Source: Ostrinia nubilalis
Taxonomy: Eukaryota; Arthropoda; Insecta; Lepidoptera; Crambidae
Direction of reading: 5' to 3'
DNA: 64,000 bases
Assembly (NCBI RefSeq): GCF_963855985.1
Contig: NC_087112.1
Span: 3,164,501-3,228,500, forward strand
The translations under genes were made by a program, and so were the position numbers. Positions 1-9,790 of this stretch are shown here, in pieces. The notes beneath the pieces are model-generated. The model saw only the letters and a list, made by a program, of their open reading frames with translations. It ran no database searches and was not told the DNA's origin. Each line of letters begins with the position of its first letter. Position 1 is the first letter of the stretch.

Positions 1-340
1 GAAACTGTCAGACTGACTGACTGACATATTAACGCACAGCCTATATAACGACTAAACGTAGGCACTTGAAATTTGGGAGGGGCGTAGCTTAGGTACCGTA
101 GAGGTGCACTAAGAAAGGATTTTGTATGAAAAATCTAAACCACTTAAGTTAGACGCTTGAAATTTGGCATGCAGGTACCTTAGTAAACTTAAAGCTTAGT
201 TACAAAAGGATATTGCAAAATTCCCACGGGAACGTGAGTTAGCGGGAAAAAACATTTGTATGAAAAAATCTAAACCGCGTAAGATAGATGAAGGGGGTAA
301 AACGGGATCCACGCGTACGAAGTCGCGGGCGGCCGCTAGT
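1..340 (-). repeat. Dispersed lepidopteran repeat, truncated by window start
   Basis: This is the reverse complement of the repeat at 7230-7675, matching through the ACGCGTACGAAGTCGCGGGC block near 311-330 and the GACTGACTGACTGAC stretch at the window edge. The two copies lie in opposite orientation about 7 kb apart. Similar CGCGACTTCGTACGCG repeats in Lepidoptera are usually 3' ends of non-LTR retrotransposons or SINEs; that class is from general knowledge and not proven here. The copy is cut by the window boundary. Confidence 0.75.
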
Positions 341-346
341 TTAATA

Positions 347-455
347 TGACCTTTAAAATGGTACCATTTTTATTTATCTTCTAAACGTCATTTAGTTCTT
401 ACCATCGTGCATAACAAATAGGGTGTTTCCATACTTTTGCCCGCGGTTTCTTGTA
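347..455 (+). mobile_element. Right-half fragment of a Tc1-type MITE
   Basis: The segment CTTTAAAATGGTACCATTTT, then a TCATTTAGTT stretch, ACAAATAGGGTG and TTCCATACTTTTGC, follows the right half of the element at 63592-63811 in the same order. The terminal CTCGCGAGTG is degraded to CCGCGGTTTC. The left half is missing because the repeat at 1-340 abuts it. Confidence 0.6.
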
Positions 456-621
456 TTTTGAAAAAATCCTCTCTTAGCGGATGCCTGTCTTAATAAAATA
501 ATAAAACGTGCGAGCCAAATTTTAGCCCAATCCGTTGCAGTAGTTTAATCTGTGTTTAAATACATAGATTCAGTAGAATTAGAATTAGAAATCTGTATTA
601 AAATTTCTTAGCGATATGAGT

Positions 622-742
622 CGCTTCTCAAACTAAATTTTTAAATAAACAACTTTGAAAAAATCGAACTGCCTAAGGCGGGAATCGATCCCACGACCTT
701 TCGCTTGCCGGGCGACTGCTCTTCCAACTGAGCTACTAAGAT
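622..742 (-). mobile_element. tRNA-derived SINE, minus strand
   Basis: On the minus strand this reads as a tRNA-like head with an A box (TAGCTCAGTTGG, 723-734) and a B box (within GGTCGTGGGATCGATTCCC, about 680-698), then GCCTTAGGCAGTTCGATTTT and a TTTATTTAAAAATTT tail. A cloverleaf can be drawn: a 7-bp acceptor-like pairing survives in the sister copy at 35866. The shared non-tRNA tail in four other places marks it as a SINE and not a tRNA gene. RNA polymerase III transcription would be expected from the boxes; mobility would depend on a LINE in trans. Confidence 0.75.
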
Positions 743-754
743 ACCTACTGGATG

Positions 755-812
755 AACCCGCCTTAGTCAGTTCGATTTTTTCAAGTTGTTTATTTAAAAA
801 TTTTGAAACTCT
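755..812 (+). repeat. SINE 3' tail, inverted relative to its neighbour
   Basis: CCGCCTTAGTCAGTTCGATT and TTTCAAGTTGTTTATTTAAA repeat, on the plus strand, the tail of the SINE at 622-742. Together the two form an inverted pair around the tRNA-like head. The tRNA head of this second copy is absent. Confidence 0.65.
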
Positions 813-1514
813 TTTTATGCATGAAAAATATAGAGATCCTGTGTTAAAATAACATACTTACATATACATATTTCTTTATGTATACGTACTTACTCCTGTC
901 AATACACTCGATTTCGTGTGCATCGGTCTAGCGCGCTCGCTCGTAATTAAATTCCTTCCAGTCTGTAATATCTGTAATAAATTTATAAATTTTCAGCGGT
1001 CCTTTCTTACAAAGGCGCAATTTGAACACACACACACACGTGCAATTTAAGATGAATAATTATGTGGCAGCGCCGCCTTGCTTGCCGCGACGTGGGAGAA
1101 ACTTATGGATAAGACGCCATTTTTTTATAAAGAATGGGGATTGTACGCGCCAGTATTAAAACCTCAAACACTTCAAACTCAAGTCACACTATTCTCTATC
1201 ACTCTCTTGACAGTCCCTTCCCTATCCTCTCTCTTCCACCTTCAGTCTCGCTCTCGCATTGCGACGCGCCGCATCGCCTACCTATCTGGGCGTTAATACG
1301 AAATAAGTATCCAAAATAAACCAACTCAAATAACTCCTCTCGCGCGCTAAAACCAACCCAATAAAAATTCAAGTGTATTTTTGAAGTGAAAGAAGAAAGA
1401 ACCGACCAAGCTTGAACCGTCCTGCGGAGTCTGCTATATCGAAGGTATCCCATCCCAATCCTATCCCAAATCTCCTACAGGGATAATTTTTATTTATTTA
1501 TAAAAAATGAGTAC
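813..1514. other. Unassigned AT-rich sequence
   Basis: It holds a short (CA)n run near 1027-1040 and small overlapping frames with no recognisable domain. I see no gene or transposon boundary. Confidence 0.4.
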
Positions 1515-1712
1515 ACAGAACTGACGGCCCATGGGGCAGCAAAGTTCAAAAAGGAGACCACGTACTGGAAAACCCACAAGGTGAACCGACGACTTCATGA
1601 AGATAGCAGGAAGTCGCTGGACGCAGGCCGCTACCAAGGCGATGTGGAAATCATGGGGAGGCCTATATATGTTCAGCAGTGGACGTCCTGTGGCTGAAAT
1701 GATGATGATGAG
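1515..1712 (+). pseudogene. RTE-type LINE, decayed 3' terminus
   Basis: The sequence follows the usual end of lepidopteran RTE-like ORFs in several frames: a GGGGCAGCAAAGTTC block, a GTGAACCGACGA block (RWTDD-like), CAAGGCGATGTGGAAATC, and the terminal GTTCAGCAGTGGACGTCC followed by GATGATGATG. It is frameshifted and non-functional. RTE assignment rests on similarity to the better preserved copy at 56087-57150. Confidence 0.65.
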
Positions 1713-1884
1713 GACAAACAATATGTATACAACGCCCTAAAGTAAGTACCTTTAATTTAAAGAATTTTAATTGTGTTATTTTTTAAAAGCAGCTACAAAC
1801 ATAATATACAATTATGACTAATATGAATTTTTTTCAACTTGTACAATTACGAGTAGACTTATTTATAGCGAACAATTGATTAAC

Positions 1885-1965
1885 GTCGTCGCCATTCGAG
1901 AACTTTTCTGCCCCAACGGCCATCAGCTCTACTAACTATGTTCCCCACCCACTGCCACTTATTGG
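1885..1965 (-). pseudogene. RTE-type LINE fragment, inverted
   Basis: Read on the minus strand this encodes a motif like ADGRWGRKVLEW, also seen at 56950-56990 in the longer RTE remnant. It lies opposite in orientation to the fragment at 2076-2235, so the two share inverted GGGGCAGAAAAGTTCTCGA segments. Confidence 0.6.
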
Positions 1966-2075
1966 GCTATGTCAGTTACTTTGTGGGTACTACAGAAATG
2001 AGGAGGTCCCCAGGGAAACCAAAGTGACCGATATAGCGCGCAGAATTGCTGACATAGCTCGTAAAGATGATGACT

Positions 2076-2235
2076 GTTGGGGCAGAAAAGTTCTCGAGTG
2101 GTGACCATGGGCCAGAAGACGTAGCAGGCCTCACACTAGGTGAACCGATGATCTGGTGAAGATGCTGGACCAGTTGTTGTGGAAATCCTTGGGTGAGACC
2201 TTTGTCCAGCAGTGGACGTCATTTAGCTGAAACGA
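2076..2235 (+). pseudogene. RTE-type LINE 3' terminus
   Basis: The plus strand encodes, with in-frame stops, WGRKVLEW, a TDDLVK motif, LWKSLGE and VQQWTSF, ending at the CAGCAGTGGACGTC stop region. This is the C-terminal tail seen at the end of the RTE remnant at 56087-57150. It is a short, inactive relic. Confidence 0.7.
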
Positions 2236-2300
2236 ATGTCGGTTACTCGGTGGCCTAATTCACGTATTTTGACAGTCAAGATCTCACTGACGTTCAGAAG

Positions 2301-2524
2301 TCGTCCCATTGAAAAACAGTTCTAAATCCGTTTTCACAATGGTCATTTTGATAGAACGATTACTCGATAGGATCGCAACTCAGCGATTTGTTGTCATTGA
2401 AGTTTTGTTACGTCGTCCCATTGAAGAACAGTTCTAAATTCGTATTCACAAGGGTTATTTTGATAGAACGATTACTCGATAGGATCGCAACTCAGTGTTT
2501 TGTTGTCGTTGAAGTTTTGTTACG
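2301..2524 (+). repeat. Two-copy tandem repeat, 112-bp unit
   Basis: Units 2301-2412 and 2413-2524 are nearly identical. Each contains CGTCCCATTGAA, TTTTGATAGAACGATTACTC and GATAGGATCGCAACTCAG, and ends GAAGTTTTGTTACGT. No coding capacity is evident. The neighbouring RTE and LINE-tail fragments suggest it belongs to a repeat-rich block. Confidence 0.85.
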
Positions 2525-2721
2525 TGAATGAGGCTACAGCACTTGTTCTTGTTGCGGAAGACCAGCTTCGTGTCTTGCCCTTTTGAGCATGTCACGATAA
2601 ATGCTGAGCGGGTGCCTATTGGCTTAGTTACAGATAGCCTACATATATGGTTTTTTTTTGTTTTTTTTTTCTGTATTGTGTCTTTTTTATTGTGCCAATA
2701 AACCTATTCTATTCTATTCTA
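2525..2721 (+). mobile_element. Non-LTR element 3' end with (TTCTA)n tail
   Basis: A region ending with a T-rich stretch, AATAAA-like CCAATAAACC and a short (TTCTA)n run at 2705-2721. This pattern, an AATAAA-like signal followed directly by a short pentamer or hexamer repeat, is how many arthropod CR1/Jockey-type LINEs end. No coding sequence is left. Confidence 0.45.
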
Positions 2722-2865
2722 CGTCCAAGTTCGTATCCACGTTAACCTATCTTTATCTCAAGGAGGGTACCCCAAGAAAACACATACTACGCTTATTTAT
2801 CTCCGGCCCCACTCTTTATGAAAGGAATGATTAATGTCTGCCGGCATTAAGGCCTTAACGAACCC

Positions 2866-2904
2866 CCGGCCCCCGGCCCCCCGGCCCCCCGCCCGTGGCC
2901 CCCC
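2866..2904. repeat. C-rich low-complexity tract
   Basis: Runs of five to six C separated by GG or G interrupt the AT-rich background. The complementary strand is G-run rich and could form quadruplex-like structures; this is inference. Confidence 0.7.
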
Positions 2905-3118
2905 GTAATTATTACTTTACTTAAAGCACTTATAAGAGTTGAGAGATCTATTTTCATCTAAAGTTTACAATTTACAATACAGTTGGAAGTTTTAAGAGGG
3001 GCTGTTTTCTGTCGCCCGACTGATTGAAGGAGGGTGTTTTGGATGTGTGTATGGCTTCAGTCTTGGTAGATCGTTATTTGTATGTATAATGTTATACTTA
3101 CTTATTCTTCTTTTAACC

Positions 3119-3432
3119 GCCTCTCTCAGACCACCTGCTTCAGACGCAGAGGTCCCGGGTTCGATTCCCAATGGGGCAGATTTTTCTGTTCGGTTTGGTT
3201 GGTGGTAGGACTTATTCTAAGTCCGCCTGGCTAGCTACCACCATCTTACCTAAGTCTGTCGCCATAACAACAATGTTAACAGCATTGTTGTGTTCTGGCA
3301 GTTAGAGGTAAGATATCCAGTTCCTCCGTGGTTGAGGATTCCGATTGAAGCTCGCTTCCACCTTCGGCCTGATCGTCACTTACCATCAGGTGAGATACCG
3401 ACCAAGAGCTTCCTCGTTGTGGATAAAAAAAA
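3119..3432 (+). mobile_element. tRNA-derived SINE with body and A-rich tail
   Basis: A tRNA-like 3' half with B box GGTTCGATTCC (3158-3168) is followed by a conserved body: ACCACCATCTTACCTAAGTC, an imperfect GTTAACAGCATTGTTGTG stretch, GAAGCTCGCTTCCACCTTCG, and CTTACCATCAGGTGAGATAC, ending in an A run near 3424-3432. A diverged copy of the body is at 6381-6560. The A-box half is decayed. The CCATCAGGTGAG-type end is typical of lepidopteran SINE/LINE 3' ends. Confidence 0.75.
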
Positions 3433-3492
3433 CAAGTCTTGGTACATTGTTATTTGTATAATTTTACATTCTTCTTCATCTCCTCAGTCACA

Positions 3493-3712
3493 TTTTTTTA
3501 TGCATAAGAAGGCAGGTATTTGACAACAATCGCACCTGGTGTTAAGTGGGATGCAGTCTAGGATGGTACATATCTGCCCTGTAAGTGCCTATTCACTCTC
3601 GCCTTGAAAAGGTCCGGATTATAGTGTTCAGGAAAGACAGCAGCAGGCAGCGAAGTCCAGTCCCTAGCTGTTCGCATTATAAAAGAGTCATCGAAACGCT
3701 TAGTGCGAGGTA
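3493..3712 (+). repeat. Dispersed repeat (GATGCAGTCTAGGATGG family), copy 1
   Basis: Shares with 24040-24190 (minus strand) and 40466-40572 the ordered blocks GGCAGGTATTTGAC, AGTCTAGGATGGTACATAT, CTGTAAGTGCCTATTCACTC, and CTTGAAAAGG followed by CCGGATTATAGTG. This is the longest of the three copies. The class is not certain; a LINE 3' region is possible. Confidence 0.7.
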
Positions 3713-3800
3713 TTTAGTCTCAAATTAAGTAGGTTATTTAGTATAGCGAAAATAAGGTATACCTACTCGTATTAACGGACAAACGTACTCAAGTATAATT

Positions 3801-3944
3801 GTTGCAATTCACGAAGGCGAGTGAGCTACTGCTTGTTTTTCAGAAGTTTTGATAGACATTACACTATCGTTATGTGCATGTGCATGTACATTGTACATGT
3901 ACACGTACACAAAGTAAAGCTCACTCGTCTTCGTGAGTTGCAAG
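3801..3944. mobile_element. MITE, 144 bp
   Basis: Terminal inverted repeats of about 27 bp: GTTGCAATTCACGAAGGCGA at the left, extending to GTGAGCT, against AGCTCACTCGTCTTCGTGAG at the right. The interior has a palindromic GTACATGTAC-rich stretch. No coding capacity. Confidence 0.75.
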
Positions 3945-3984
3945 AACTATAAATATTTACTTACATGTATGTATTTATTATAAT

Positions 3985-4060
3985 TCTACAGGTACTTATA
4001 AATAAATGAACGTGCTCCCGGCGAGATTCGAACCCGTAACTACAACAGGCTTCTGATACA
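3985..4060 (-). repeat. Decayed tRNA-derived SINE fragment
   Basis: On the minus strand, ACGGGTTCGAATCTCGCCGG at about 4018-4037 contains a near-perfect B box with tRNA-like flanks, followed by GAGCACGTTC. No A box is identifiable. Either a SINE head or a tRNA relic. Confidence 0.45.
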
Positions 4061-5200
4061 ATATTTCATACTTACTGGTTGTTAAGTCATACTAATAGCA
4101 TACTTTTCAGCATCAAATCTATAAACCACAAAACTTGCCCACCTTCAGAGATCTCATAGAGATGACATAATATTATTATGAATTAATATAATGAATATTG
4201 AGGACTTACCACCCCATTATACGAAAGACATAACCCCCAAGCCGCAAAGGCTTAATAGGCAACCGCTTCTCACGGCGAAAGCCAAGTGGTTTCGATAGTA
4301 TTGAAGTTTAAGACCGAAGACAAAACTCCTTTTAAATATTTAGAAAAAATTGATAAGGTAAGAAAAGTCCTTGGCCGTGAACCTGGCCACTAGGAAACTG
4401 TTTTATTTTTTAAACACCATTATTGATTCTCTTTTGTTTACTTCAAAAAACTGACTTTCTATTTTCTCTTTTTTACGACCAATGTGTCGATTCTCTATTG
4501 TTTTCCTAACTAACTAACGTAAATTCTTAAATGGAAATAGGTATATGAATGACTTCTAACATAAAAATCAAAAACGTAGCGATTTAAATTTCAAAAATAA
4601 TAAAATAGCTTATTTCTCAAGTACGCTCTTATTTCTCGAGACGTAATTTTTGCGATGACCCGATATTGTTAATCGAAGTATAAACCATTAAATTTTTGTA
4701 AATTAAAAATAACATAATACTTTAATTATAATGTCTGTTGTATTATTATCTACTAATAAGCAACAATAAAATAATTGTCACAAAAAGTTCGCCCATATTT
4801 TTTTCATTGCTAACCTCTAATTATTAAGTAATAACATTCCCAATATAAGATCACCCGGTTCACACAAGTGTACCACTTATGTCTACCATGATGTGGTTTA
4901 TGTGGGCCTAACGACCCCTGTCGTAAGGGTTATTATAAAAGCTTTTAAGGCATGTAGGTCATTTCCAAGACACTCATGGTGCGTTTTCAAAGGAACTCTA
5001 CATCTTGTAGTTAGAAAGTCTTGTTTATAAAATACGATTTTACAGATGAGTTTACTTGGAATGTCATGTTCTTGAACATCCCTTAAAAATGACTTTTTCT
5101 AAGACCTAGAAAGAGGACTCTAGGTAGATTCTAGAAAACTGAGAAGTAATGGTATATAAAAATCCTTTCCCTTTTCTAACTCGGGGAAGTCTGCCAAGAC
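4061..5200. other. Unassigned AT-rich sequence
   Basis: No ORF, TIR or LINE motif is recognised. A less AT-rich islet at about 4210-4310 stands out from its surroundings but matches nothing else in the window. Confidence 0.4.
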
Positions 5201-5457
5201 AATGGGGTATTTGACATCATTCCCCAATAATTCTAAAACACAACTTTTTTAAAAAGACTGATCCCAAAAACTTAATTAATTTAAAATTACCTGTAAATTA
5301 AGATTTTTGGTTGCTTTGTAATTTAAAAAAGTAGTTAGCTTGAGTTGATAAAATAGTGACGTCACATGCTAGTATTATCATACAATATCTATGGGAGAGT
5401 CTCGTTTTGACAGTTTTAAAAAGTCGCCATTTGATTGGTGGTGTCAAATACCCTATT
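5201..5457. mobile_element. MITE, about 257 bp
   Basis: Ends AATGGGGTATTTGACATCAT at the left and GGTGTCAAATACCCTATT at the right are inverted repeats. The interior has TGACGTCACATGCTAGTATT and CGCCATTTGATTGG and no ORF. The structure fits a non-autonomous DNA transposon. Confidence 0.65.
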
Positions 5458-5631
5458 GGGTCAAGTAGTTGACACTACTCGTATTACTAACAACTTAGTT
5501 GACACTATTAACAAATTATTTTAAGATAATAAAAAGTTCTATACCTATCTAAAATGGTCCTGCAAATAATTATGTTGGTTTTACACACTCATTGCACACT
5601 TGCTTAAACTTAAGATTAGTATGGAAATGTC

Positions 5632-5744
5632 AGGCTGAGTTACACCATCTTAAATACTATAACCATAATCAATGTTTTTGTATCGATTTTGACAGACTTT
5701 TGATTTGACGTTTGTTAAGTCAAAGTATGATAGTGCAACCCTTA
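5632..5744. mobile_element. Diverged MITE, GGCTGAGTTGCACC family
   Basis: Left end AGGCTGAGTTACACCATCTT and right end AGTGCAACCCTTAAAC resemble the better preserved element at 22239-22361 with AGGCTGAGTTGCACC ends. The interior shares TTTTGACAGACTTTTGA-like sequence and a shortened GTTAAGT stretch. Confidence 0.55.
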
Positions 5745-6020
5745 AACTAGGGTACCTATAGCTCCAGAAAATACCAGAACATCTTCAAAAGCTCCAAATT
5801 AATATAATTTACAATAGAATATACCTTTGAATTTGTACTGATTTTGTTTACTCTTCTACGATCCCTTTGTTCTTCGCATAAAGTGATTTACATAACATAA
5901 TGTATACTTACAGTTATATACAAGGTGTATACATGTATATAAGTGGCTGTGAGAGACGGGCGAAGGTTTTTTGCCAAGAAAAGGGCTCCTTCGTCGTTAA
6001 TTACTGAGCGGAGAAAATAA
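5745..6020. other. Unassigned AT-rich sequence
   Basis: No gene or repeat boundary recognised between the two flanking elements. Confidence 0.35.
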
Positions 6021-6742
6021 TATACAGGGTGTTTGATAAGTGGTTAATTAAAATACGACTCTATTGTTTTAATATTTATTTAATTCCCTATTTTACATAA
6101 TTCAGGTAATCGCAGGTCTATCACGTAGTAGTGTTTAATTCAACGGGGAAAAATATATTTAATGCTTAAAAAATTAATGAAACAAATTACTTTTTAAAAA
6201 CAAGCTTTTAATCCTCTAAAATAATTTACACTAAAGTACATGAGGACCTACATAGATTAGTTACATAATTTATGTGTACAAAAATCGAATCCAAAAGTCT
6301 CAGTTCACTTTCCAGCAATAAAATTGATCGATTTGGTGGATGATAGAGCACTTTCTAAATCCACCTAACTGTGTACTACATGTACTATCTTACCTTACTC
6401 TGTCGCCATATCAATAATATGTTAAAAAACATTTTTGTGTTTTCGCAGTTGGAGATAAGACAGCCAGTCTGTGGTTGAGAATTCCGAGGAAAACTCGCTT
6501 CACCTTCAGCCTAATCATCACTTTCCATGAGGTAAGAGCTTTCCAGTTGTGAATATTTTTTAACGAATTATGTCAAAATTTTATAAACATGACAGTCAAA
6601 TTTACTTTGTTTATTATAAGTGTAGATGTAAAGAATCTTACAACTGGCTAGATCCATAATATTATATTTGTGCTCGTAACTCGTTATTATCATAAGTATC
6701 TCATTACCAAAGTTTGTTTTTCATCTTGAGCACACCCTGTAT
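6021..6742. mobile_element. Possible non-autonomous DNA transposon with ACAGGGTGT ends
   Basis: TATACAGGGTGTTTG at 6021 and GCACACCCTGTATA ending at 6742 are 12-bp inverted ends of the type shared by several elements here (18040, 24301, 51783). Because the TIR is short, the pairing could be accidental. A degenerate SINE body (6381-6560) lies inside. Confidence 0.4.
6381..6560 (+). repeat. Degenerate copy of the SINE body at 3119-3432
   Basis: Shares in order ACTATCTTACCT, CTGTCGCCAT, TTTTGTGTTTTCGCAGTTGG, a GGTTGAGAATTCCGA stretch, ACTCGCTTCACCTTC and ATGAGGTAAGAGCTT. The tRNA head is missing and the divergence is clearly greater than for copy 1. Confidence 0.6.
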
Positions 6743-6829
6743 AAACAAATTCCTCTAAGAAAACGTGGGTTTGGGTTCTCTGGTAATTTATCACGAGTCA
6801 AGTTATATTAATGTGGATAAACGGGGCGA

Positions 6830-6847
6830 GGGGGGGGGGGGGGGGGG
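6830..6847 (+). repeat. Poly-G tract of 18 bases
   Basis: An uninterrupted run of 18 G in otherwise AT-rich sequence. Length is prone to assembly or polymerase error. Confidence 0.9.
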
Positions 6848-7229
6848 TGACGGACCGACAGCTCGGTTCGACGCGTCATGGTGATTGAGGAAAAACGTCT
6901 TAAGAAAACCATGGAATGTCGGGAGAGTAAGATTTTGGGGCATATACTGAATCTAGGTCATAAAATTCGTATATTCGAAGTTAAAAATATGTTGAGGCGG
7001 GATATGTGCCCTTCAAACTATAAAAACTCATACTTATTTTCATTTATTTTTTGCAATTAGGGTTAAAAAGCGCTTAAACTTGCGCTCTATCTTCGATCAA
7101 CAGAACTTAGATATCAAGTCTTGTCAGCGAAAAAATTCGTCTCGGGAAATAATAGCGCACTTGAGTACGTAGTTACTTCTTATTTAATTAACGCCAACCC
7201 ACAGTGGAGTATTTACATAATTAAAGACT

Positions 7230-7675
7230 ACTAGCGGCCGCCCGCGACTTCGTACGCGTGGATCCCGTTTTACCCCCTTCATCTATCTTACGCGGTTTAG
7301 ATTTTTTCATACAAATGTTTTTTCCCGCTAACTCCCGTTCCCGTGGGAATTTTGCAATATCCTGTTGTAACTAAGCTCTAAGTTTACTAAGTTACCTGCA
7401 TGCCAAATTTTAAGCGTCTAACTTAAGCGGTTTAGATTTTTCATACAAAAGGATTTTCCCGCTAATACCCGTTCCCGTGGGAATTTCGGGAATTCCTTTC
7501 TTAGTTAAAAATTAAAATTCATAAAATTCATTTATTTTTGCAAATAGGCTTTAAAAAAGCGCTTTTACACGTCCCAGTGCACTTCTACGGTACCTAAGCT
7601 ACGTCTCTTCCAAATTTCAAGTGCCTACGTTTAGCCGTTTAGTCAGTCAGTCAGTTTCTCCTTTTATATTTAGAT
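7230..7675 (+). repeat. Dispersed lepidopteran repeat, full right copy
   Basis: It begins CTAGCGGCCGCCCGCGACTT, contains two related internal segments each with CGGTTTAGATTTTTCATACA-like and CCCGTTCCCGTGGGAATTT blocks, and ends with GTCAGTCAGTCAGTTTCTCC plus TATATTTAGAT. It is the inverted partner of 1-340. The 3' tail is like those of the smaller repeats at 21525 and 23648, so a retroposon end is probable. Confidence 0.75.
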
Positions 7676-8491
7676 AGAATTAATAAATTAAATTTGTAAG
7701 TGTGATAAACGTCTTTATATTTTCATGAGTTTATTATTTGAAATTATCATAACTTTAGGTATTGGCATCATTTATAACTTCCCATTACATAACGCCAACA
7801 CCATACTTGCCCCCAAAAGAAGACCCCTAAAACAACATCCATTAGCTTAGATAACAATGCGAGTAATAAATATTCTGCTGTCAATACACGCATAGACGGA
7901 ACTTATCTGCTAGATATTATATAAGCGCCGCGGGGTAGAGAAGCGAGAAATGTTAGGCCGGGTGCAGGAGGGGGAAACGCGCGTTTTGTACGCGAGAAAA
8001 ACGCTTAAGAAACGCTTTTCCTCTATATGTCTAAGTCTCTATAGTAAAGTTATAAGTTGAACTTGTACAAGTAGTTAGCATTAAATGTATAAGACTAGAG
8101 ACAGACATAAGATATAAGACTGATATCTTAAAACAAATTAACTTAAAATTGAAAATAACTTAAAAATCTATTAACTGTAATAAGGCATATAAGAAAATTA
8201 GGAAAAATAATGCCTAGATGCACATCTTATGCTCATGCACACGAGCTTTCGTTAATTACAACATGAAATAACGTGGCTTTCACTGACAGTTTTGTCTGCT
8301 TCAGTTGATTTCCAATTGTTTAGATCTATGGACCCGGATTATAAATTAGTGTTTAATCCTACATTTTCTCTTGCCCCTAGTTTGAACACTAAAAAAATTT
8401 AAGCCACAGTCAGTAAAATATTTCCAAAAGCAAACTGTCCCATGCCCAAAGGCGCATCTGTAACAATGTGCAATCAAGTTAATCATCCATC
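7676..8491. other. Unassigned sequence
   Basis: Mostly AT-rich; a GC-richer islet at about 7925-8010 contains AAACGCGCGTTTTGTACGCG. No ORF or repeat structure recognised. Confidence 0.35.
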
Positions 8492-8822
8492 TAAAACTTA
8501 AGTCACAGACTGTATATTCCTAAAAGAATTTGGAAAGAGGCTAAAGACGCCAATATCGCACCTGTCTATGTGCAATAAAGTTCATATAACTATATAAGTA
8601 GTATATGCGTTAAGCTAGCACCCATAACACAAGCAATAAGTTGCATACTTTGGGGCTAGCTGGCGCTGTGTGAAATAGTCCAAATATTTATTTATTTATT
8701 TTATTATCCATGTAAAACTAGCCACATCACAGACTGCATGATTCTAAAAGAATTCAAATTTGAATTTAGAAAGAAAACCACATGCCAATATCGCACCTGT
8801 CTATGTGCAATAAAGTTTACAT
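8492..8822 (+). repeat. Spaced direct duplication, about 95 bp each
   Basis: Segments near 8492-8590 and 8722-8822 share CACAGACTG, TTCTAAAAGAATT, and CCAATATCGCACCTGTCTAT followed by GTGCAATAAAGTT. They are separated by about 130 bp. The second carries an extra AATTTGAATTT insertion. It may be a duplicated retroposon end, since both finish in an AATAAAG signal. Confidence 0.7.
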
Positions 8823-9067
8823 CTATCCATCTAATTAACAGCGCGTTTCCGCAGTGTGCACCCGCCCGCCGCTCGGTAATGAGCCCCGGCACAACTTTCT
8901 GCAGAGCCGCGAAAGTAGCACGGAAAACTTTAACAGCGTCTTCGGAGAGTACGCTGGGTGAGGTGTCTTGATACTTGATTACTTCATGAGTAATGTAGAA
9001 TGATTAATTTTAAACATTCGCGTTGAATAATTTAGTTAATTACCTTACGGATCGCTTACTCGACGAT

Positions 9068-9140
9068 CCAGTCAGCCTGTGACCACGGCCAGTGCAACCC
9101 GGTCGAAACGTCAGGCAAATATAGGTAATATTAGGTACCT
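9068..9140 (+). other. Hammerhead-like motif, possibly from a Penelope-like element
   Basis: CAGCCTGTGACCACGGCC is followed by AGTGCAACC, then CGGTCGAAACGTCAGGC. GAAAC followed by GTC, a preceding CTG-TGA (one base short of the CTGATGA core) and GCCT/AGGC pairing resemble a degraded type I hammerhead ribozyme. These occur in Penelope-like elements and retrozymes. No Penelope RT or GIY-YIG domain is visible. Low confidence; it could be an unrelated repeat. Confidence 0.25.
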
Positions 9141-9714
9141 ATCCGCGTACCACATTAAAACCTGTTTAAATTAACTAGTTAATGTACGATGCCTCGAAAT
9201 ATCGAAAGGAGATAGCTGGCAGAGGATGAAAAAAACGGAAGATCGCTCTATAGAGGAGACTTAAGCGTAAATGAGACCAATTTTAGTTCACTGCTAGACA
9301 GAGCGTAAGTCTTAAGTGAAACAATAAAACCCCTCCATTTTCTTCCATGACATCAACGACTGACGTCGGACTTTATTAATTCGTGACTGCCCGTTAGAAG
9401 CGTCTGACATAACCTCTGAGATAAAAATCTACTTATAACAGCTCGGCACCAGCCGATATAATTATTGTCTCGATGTGATAATAGGTCCATTATATTATGC
9501 CATGAAAACTAAATTTTAATTTTATTTGAACTAAACAGTTCAACCCATAGATCATCCGCAATTTACATCCAGGGCCTGGGTTTTGTTTTACAACAATCTA
9601 TCTATTTGTCATCACTATTTCAAAAGATAAGATCAACCCTCAAAAATCGTTACAAATCTTAAGCAGCAACCGTAAAATTACATTCTTAAAACTGGAATAA
9701 ATTATTTAACAAAA

Positions 9715-9790
9715 GAAACCGGTTCAACCCTCCGGTCAACCCTTTCCCACGCGCTGACCGCTGTCCGGTAACGTCTTGGTCATTTCGACC
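9715..9790. promoter_or_regulatory. AACCGGTT / GGACAGCGGTCA module, copy D
   Basis: AACCGGTT at 9717-9724 is followed 30 bp later by TGACCGCTGTCC at 9755-9766, the reverse complement of the GGACAGCGGTCA box in three other blocks (48.0, 49.0 and 50.5 kb). AACCGGTT matches the known Grainyhead binding consensus. The regulatory function is inference. Confidence 0.35.

Noticed and set aside
300..340. Cloning-vector polylinker (BamHI, MluI, NotI-like sites)
   Set aside because: The same sequence recurs inverted at 7230 within a typical lepidopteran repeat, so the restriction sites are coincidental.
660..742. tRNA gene on the minus strand
   Set aside because: The head has A and B boxes, but the non-tRNA tail following it is shared with other SINE copies, and the anticodon stem is imperfect.
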